A stretch of DNA of 64,000 nt, taken from positions 1 to 64,000 of the forward strand of contig SKCR01018428.1 in the NCBI GenBank assembly GCA_019454045.1. Reading direction: 5' to 3'. Source of the stretch: Zanthoxylum bungeanum. Its lineage: Eukaryota > Streptophyta > Magnoliopsida > Sapindales > Rutaceae. Of this stretch, positions 57,572 to 64,000 are shown piece by piece (the first letter of the stretch is position 1; every line of letters begins with the position of its first letter). A program made the position numbers and the translations under genes. The notes under the pieces were generated by a model. That model was given only the letters and a program-made list of their open reading frames with translations, was not told where the DNA came from and did not search any database.

Positions 57572-60500
57572 TCTAGTACCAATCCACGATATCATATACA
57601 CATCTTAATGTGTATCGCATACTCATGGCCCTCAAGAGCTCACCAACACTCAAGAGGTAGGCATCAACAAGTGAGCCTGCTTTATCAAATCGAGTCTGTC
57701 TAACAAACCCAACTGTTTTCCTTAGCTAGCATCATTCATATTTTGTAGAATCAAATTCCACATCAATATGACTAATATGATATATCAGTACTGTGCTATA
57801 GCTGCTAAGTTGTCTATGTATTTAGAAATCAAATCCAAATACTATGAAACAACCGCAAGCACTATACTAATATGGAAACTTTTAATCTATAGGGTCACTT
57901 TGCAACTTCCTAAGTCAATACGTCACAAGTTGCAACAGATTCCACTTGATTAGTAGAATCAATAGTAACACTCCCACTGCATCCTTTCTGACTTTATACG
58001 ACATAGACCATCTAATGTCATAATTAGAATCAAAACTAATCTGACCTTATGGTTGCTAACTAAATTCTACATGAATGAGAAACTCGTTCTTAATATCTTA
58101 AAGATCACAAAGAACATGTTTCAAGATCCATCTTATGGTCTACAGCATATCAAAATAACTCATAACAATTACGATTAAATTGATATCTTTAATCGCACAT
58201 AATATAGTATTCATTACGCCATCATCCTATGATGTATAAGATCGACTAGACATTCTAATCAATCTATCTTTCGACAAAGGAATCATCCTTTACGAAAGAT
58301 GAATACTATATACATAAAAGACACGTTAACTGTCTAATAGTTATACTAACTGTCATACAAATAGTCCTATTGTGTCCTTTATTAGATCATATCCAATACG
58401 CGACTAATGGGAGTTTCTCACAAGTCTCTTAGTTTTATATCTTATATAAAACTTTATATCAAATATAACAGAGACTACTCCCACTGCTTCCACGGAGAAA
58501 AGAAGACTTAAGGATATATAACACTAGAAAGAAATTTGTACGCTCCCATTGACCCTACTGACAAATACGTGTTCTCTATACTTCGATAAAACCAGACAAT
58601 CTGACTAATATCAAAAACAGAGAACACAGATTTCTGGAAAACTTATCTGAGTCTACAATAGGCTTTGTAAGCGAGAATATAAAACTGAGATCTTAGCAGA
58701 ATACAAACTTTAGGGCCATTCTAGAATGAATTCTTCAAACAAAGAAATCACGACAGATCTCTCATTCGAAGAAATCACTCAAGAACGCCACTTTGCATTC
58801 TTTAGCCAAAATACACAATTTAATATCAACATTAACCAACAAATCCTTAATTGTCCAATCAGTGCGACAATAGACAAGCTTCCTCAGAATCTACTATAGA
58901 CTACTGAATATAACCTTTCTCACTGTCATACTATAAAGGTCAAATCTTTATCAAGCTCACTAAGCTTTTGCTGCGCAAACAATTTGCACATGTTATGAAC
59001 AATTCATAATGTAAGCCTAATCAAGTTATAAACTCGATCGCAGTAAGCAATGAACAATTTTAGATCTATGGTTCAATGCTAAGTTCCAGAATCGATATCA
59101 AATAACGCTCTCACTACAAGTTATAGGATAATTTTCTTCGATAAGAAAACAACAGAACCATTAAGTATCAAATACTTTGTAAATGATTCTGACATCCTAT
59201 TGGACTTATACGAAAGTTGTCTAAGGGTCTATTCATCTTATTAATTACGTAGTTCGACTTACAGTTTATCACTCTCACATTTGACTTCACTAAGCCAAGT
59301 CCTTTCTACAATCGGTCAACATCTGATGTTACACACCAAGTAATAAAATAATTTTATTATTCGGGATCGTAGAAAATATATTCTATTAAATTGAATACAA
59401 TATTCCATTAAATAGAATAAATGATAAACCTATTACTTGTACCTACGAGGCGCAAGTACTTTCAATTGTATAACCATTATACAAAAGAAAGTTTCAAATC
59501 TCAAACTTTTCAAGATTCGAATTTTCTACCTATACATATCATATATGTAATTGTAGAAACAAATGGAACCTTAATCAAAGAGATGAATGAGTGTTTAGGG
59601 AGCATAACCCCACAAGTATTGAAAACCAATTCGGTAACACTCAATATCATCGAAACAAATCATATAAGATTCGATAACTCCCACTGACCAATTCCATCAC
59701 AATGGAATCGTGGAAGTTTAATACTGAGTAAGAATCATATTCATTAAATAACTATAGAACTAATTGCCTTAAATTCATGCGTTTGATCAAATCAAACATC
59801 TTCGAACAATTCAAAGACGCGCAATGAATTTCTAAAATATAGTTTTCAACACTATAAATAGAATATCCATGAACCATTCAAAAATATTCTATCCACATTA
59901 GAAACATATTGACAGTTCTTGAACAATTCAAGACGTTCAACATGTTCTTTATTAGAAACACGTAACTAAGTCATGACAATTCATCAACTGAGTTAAGAAG
60001 CAAAAAAAACTATCTAAGGCAATTTCCAATTCATCAAACTACATACTTCTAAAGTATTAGTTTAATAAATCTGTGGTCCAATGACAATCATCGATTAAAT
60101 GAGATTTAATCACTTCCTGAATACAATATTCATTAAACGGATAAAGATATATGGTGTGATATCATATCAGACCATCATTTACCATACGGAACAAGAATCT
60201 AATGCTTTTACGATAAAATCTCATAAAGCACAGTTCTAAGTTATTTATTCTACCGAATATTTTCTTAATGCTTATCTTTCATTAATGACACTACTAGTCG
60301 CTTTAAAATATGCAACAACTGTTTATACATAACAAATAACTATCCAATAGTCACAAGTTCTGATATCAAATATCAAAACAGTTATTCAACATTATTTTAA
60401 TTAACTAGACGGGAGATCTGGTATCCAATACCTATAGTCGTCATATTATGAGAATCAATATTCTCTATACACAAATATACACATCTCCTTTCTTAAGCTT

Positions 60501-61780
60501 TATAATTTGCGTTCAATTATTCACAACAGTTGCAAATAATCGATTAGCAAACTGTGTCAGACACGTGACTTCTAAAAAGTCGCAAAAGTCAAGAAACGTC
60601 ATTAAAAGATAAACAAATACTAAATGGGTTTTCTTAATGCCAGTCAAGAATCTCGAGACATGAACTATTCAAGTCAATTCTTATTGCATAAGAAACTATT
60701 CTAACTAGACTATTATATCCTAAACCATATATATATCTATTTAGATTACCTATCGTGACTTAGTAACTAAGTCACAAACCATCTTGATTTACAAGGAAAT
60801 CAGAACAACAGTTCCCGATGGTTTTAACTAATCTAACAATATCTAAGTTTACTGTCTTTCTAGAACCTATTCTAGAACTACGCAACCATAGGTAAAGTCA
60901 GAAAATATATTCAAGTAATATACTATTCAGTGGATTAGAAATGTAATTCTATGAACAATATAGAATGAAAGGAAAACGAAAGCAGTAAATTCCATAAAAT
61001 TACGCACTGCTTGAGTTATGGATTTTTAACCCAACAGTGTCTCCCACTACTTTATGTAATACCATAATCCCCAACGGACAACGGGAATTCAATAATTAAA
61101 TCGAATTCCATAGTGAGAGTTGGATCCCATGAATATATTTCGACTCACAGCTTTGGCATGTTCTCGCCTACGTATATTCATTAGGTAGACAACTTTTTGT
61201 CAATCACTCACCAGTGACTCCTGGTTTCGGTCCTGACCATTTCTCGCTGTGACAGCTTTGGCACGTTCACATGGAGGAGTATCAAGGCTACACTTGTCAA
61301 TGACAAACTCAAGCTACTGGTATAGTCCTGACAGCTTTGGCACGTTCAGGATTTCCACTTTCACTTGGATTTATGCAGTATCAATATACAACCGATATGG
61401 ATAATAATCTTATAACTACACCCTCACATCTTTGACGATCTCGGATGCACTTATAGAAAAAATACCTATAAATCGTACTGACAAGACGGACCAAGAAACA
61501 TGTATCCAATACACGTTACTTTACAACTATATTTAAAAGCGAGGATATTCCTCAAATAAGTTTTATTCTACATCCAATGCAGAATTTTAATCTAAATCAT
61601 TTTCTAAACAATTCAATTCTACGTATAGAAAATATAACTCAATTTAACTATTAAATTTCGTTACATTTTGTCATTAGCGTAGAACTGAAAAGTAAAGAAA
61701 CATATCTAGATTACATGCATGTGCAAACAATAAATTGGATTAAATATCATATATCAAGCATGAATAATGTAATGGATAAG
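57572..61780 (-). mobile_element. Internal region of the long-LTR element, no coding capacity seen
   Basis: This 4.2-kb AT-rich stretch has no open frame with recognisable gag, protease, RT or integrase motifs; no YVDD-type or DSG-type motif was found by reading. Several TCCCACT stretches (about 57972, 58487, 59682, 61042) resemble sequence seen in the pol and PPT regions of the other Copia elements, so it may be very old pol. Alternatively it is a large non-autonomous derivative. The frame at 59421-59687 is unassigned. Confidence 0.55.
61145..61348 (-). repeat. Three-copy ACAGCTTTGGCACGTTCA motif in the leader
   Basis: Copies lie at 61145-61164 (variant with GGCATGTTC), 61251-61269 and 61330-61348, spaced about 80-105 bases, within 650 bases of the PBS. 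The arrangement recalls the four-copy leader motif of the other Copia family. Confidence 0.75.
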
Positions 61781-61781
61781 A

Positions 61782-61796
61782 CCTGCTCTGATACCA
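61782..61796 (-). promoter_or_regulatory. Primer binding site, canonical tRNA-iMet
   Basis: The minus strand reads TGGTATCAGAGCAGG, the standard initiator-Met tRNA complement used by plant Copia elements, four bases inside the right LTR. Confidence 0.93.
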
Positions 61797-61800
61797 TTTT

Positions 61801-64000
61801 TGTTGGGGTTTTGGGCGATGGGACGCAGCGGAAGCGCGGGTTCGGGTGAAATCATATTTTAAAACTTTTTCAAAATACCAAATAAATTATTTAATATCTA
61901 ATATGATTAATTTAATCATATTTAACATAAACCTATTTATTTAATATCAAATATTAACATAAACATAGTTGAAACTTCGCGAAACTTTTAAGAAAATCGA
62001 TTTTCCGCAAAATGGCCTACAACATATTTTTGATCGAACCGACTATCCGACACTTATGGAAACTGCCCAGGTCAGATCCAATAGTGTTGAGGCAGTTCAT
62101 GGGCTGCTCAAACTGTGACGGATTCACTGTTTGGACAGCCGTCACTCGGTTGACTCAAAAGTCACCCGGTAACGCCGTTTTTGGCCGTTTTCGCTTATTT
62201 CAAGTCAGAAACACTTTCCGTCAATTGTGCCAACACCCAAATTACATCCAAAATATTCTAAAGACAACAATTTCATCATAAAATCAGATTTAGTTCCAGG
62301 TCAAACCAGAAAACGAAATTGGCCTAATTTTCACACTTAAATCCAATTTTCAACAAGATTAATCTAATTAATCCATCACCAAATGAGTCCCACCACAAAT
62401 GAAAAACTCTAGAATAATTCTAGGATATATAAGAGTGGATCAACAACTCTAGAATGGCAACAATTTTTTCCAACAATAATTTGAACAAATTATAACAAAA
62501 TTACACTAATTAGTTCCATAATCTACTTCACACATGCCCAAACTTCCTTCTCCATCAACCACAAACAAAAGCCCGAAATTTTCACAAACAAAGAAACCCT
62601 AGAACATTTCTAAGTATTCAAGAAAGCAAGAAACTAATTTACAAGCTTTGTTGTAGAAGATTACCTTTTTAATCTCTTAAAAACCAAACTTTTTCTTGAA
62701 TTTTTCTTTGTCTTTTTTGCTTGATTTCATCAAACTAAAAAATGGGTTTTCTTTTGAAGAGTGGTCGTTCATGGCAGCAAAAAAATTGAGGAGGAAGAAA
62801 ATAATTTCCTTTTAAAGGAAGCTTTGACCGAATTATTGGGTATTAGGGGTATTTTGGGAATTTTTCAATTTAATCAAATTAAATCTTCTTTAAATCAAAT
62901 CAAACTTTACACTAACCAATCATAATTAGAAAAGTGAAGTTTGATTTAATAATATGCCAAGTGTTACCAATTATAACTCATTATATGTCATAATAATTAT
63001 GACAAAAAGAATAAGGCTAGAAATTAATTATTTAATTATTTAACCAATAAAAAATTAAACAATCAATTTACACACATATATGTATTTTTATTTACATTAA
63101 ATAACAAATACATATATTTATGGCATGTGTCAAAATCTCATTTGACGAATAATTAATGTGTATCTAATCACATTATGTATCAGATACAAATAAACAATAA
63201 TTATTAGCAGACAAAAATATCATAATGCATGTGTTATCGTTTAACCGATTAAACGATCCGGATTAACTCATTTAATCCGATGAAGTATTATGAATAATCC
63301 ATATTATTCATATCACGTTGCCCAAGTGCTCAACAAGTACACTTCATATTGTGGGACTCTCTAAATTTAGGTTTATCCATCACGAAATCCGATTTCGTGT
63401 CTGTAATCCACCCACTCATGGATTATGACGACCACGGATAATCTCGCTAAACAATGCAAGTTGAGGTCATAGCATATGTATAATCTCTCTGTCACAGGCT
63501 ATCCGTATTATACCTGGAATATAGATCGGAACGTCAAATCTATTCAGTATAATACAATCGACTTTTAATTTATGATCTCTAAATAACACTTGGAACTAAT
63601 TTCTGAAGTTATACCATGGCCATAGATTTACTAGATCGTAAACACGTGAGGATGCCTATGCCCTGTACACAGGACAAACGGATCTTGTCTTGATACGCAC
63701 AAGATATCATGAGCATCAGTCCACACCCAATGAACAGGCGGAGGTCTGATCATGGCTAGATCTTTGACGTGACTACCATCAAAGTGTGGAGGATAGCTCA
63801 TATATCCACAGTGGTATCTCAAGTCGAAGGACCACTATGCTCGCTCAACTCGAGAAGGTTCCTATTGACATTGGTGTACCATCTATTTGGAAACCTTCAG
63901 TGAGTCGTTCAGTGTCTTATCAAATAAAAACCTACATGTCTATACGAGTCTCCCGAGACTCATGGTTCACTGGGATAAACCATCAGACCAAGTCATGATA
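61801..64000 (-). mobile_element. Long-LTR element, right (5') LTR, cut by the window edge
   Basis: It starts TGTTGGGGTTTTGGG and matches 53915-57226 apart from the hAT insertion. About 360 more bases are expected beyond the window. Confidence 0.92.

Overview
The window reads as gene-poor, AT-rich plant nuclear DNA. It is built almost entirely of LTR retrotransposons inserted into one another, with one hAT-type DNA transposon. Plant origin rests on tRNA-iMet-primed Copia elements, an Athila-type Ty3/Gypsy element primed by tRNA-Asp, Tat-type Gypsy RNase H and integrase, and a plant LOG-type protein. A eudicot is likely but the species cannot be read from the sequence. No rRNA, tRNA, CRISPR or ordinary intron-bearing host gene was found.

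Layout. (1) Positions 1-30081 are one old Copia element on the minus strand: 3' LTR end at 1-216, pol at 1853-4818, gag at 14528-15379, leader at 15380-16130 and 26821-28262, PBS at 28263-28276, and 5' LTR at 28278-30081. It has been split by (a) a truncated minus-strand LTR of another family (217-1810), (b) a complete nested Copia copy at 4819-14522 with 5-bp target duplication AACAT exactly at the gag/pol joint, and (c) a rearranged second Copia insertion at 16131-26820 with target duplication GTTAG, which itself holds a solo LTR at 18462-21156. (2) Positions 30082-39434 are an Athila-like Gypsy element on the plus strand. It has both LTRs, PBS, a gag-protease frame broken only by stop codons, and an in-frame deletion of RT, RNase H and the integrase core. 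It also carries two intact passenger reading frames: an unrecognised 182-residue protein, and an intron-free LOG-like cytokinin-activating enzyme. (3) Positions 39435-48855 are two Copia half-elements in opposite orientation joined back to back. (4) Positions 48856-53914 are an Athila LTR remnant, then a decayed Tat-type Gypsy RNase H/integrase region split by a solo Copia LTR (target duplication GAATG). (5) Positions 53915-64000 are a different Copia-primed element on the minus strand. It has long LTRs, no recognisable coding capacity, and a 1.07-kb hAT insertion in its left LTR; the empty site is preserved in its right LTR.

How the parts relate. Nothing here looks like a working host pathway. 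The most interesting locus is the captured LOG-like gene at 35622-36278, inside the Athila-like element and in its sense orientation. LOG enzymes release active cytokinin bases from their nucleotide precursors. This copy keeps almost the whole fold and most active-site motifs, but it has lost a normal ATG and carries a Pro-to-Leu change in the PGGxGTxxE motif. The Copia leaders also share two striking non-coding patterns: a four-copy motif TTGTTGGCCAAAGTCAAG and dense GGCCCA/TGGGCC clusters. All family members also share an unusual PBS with extra bases in the middle.
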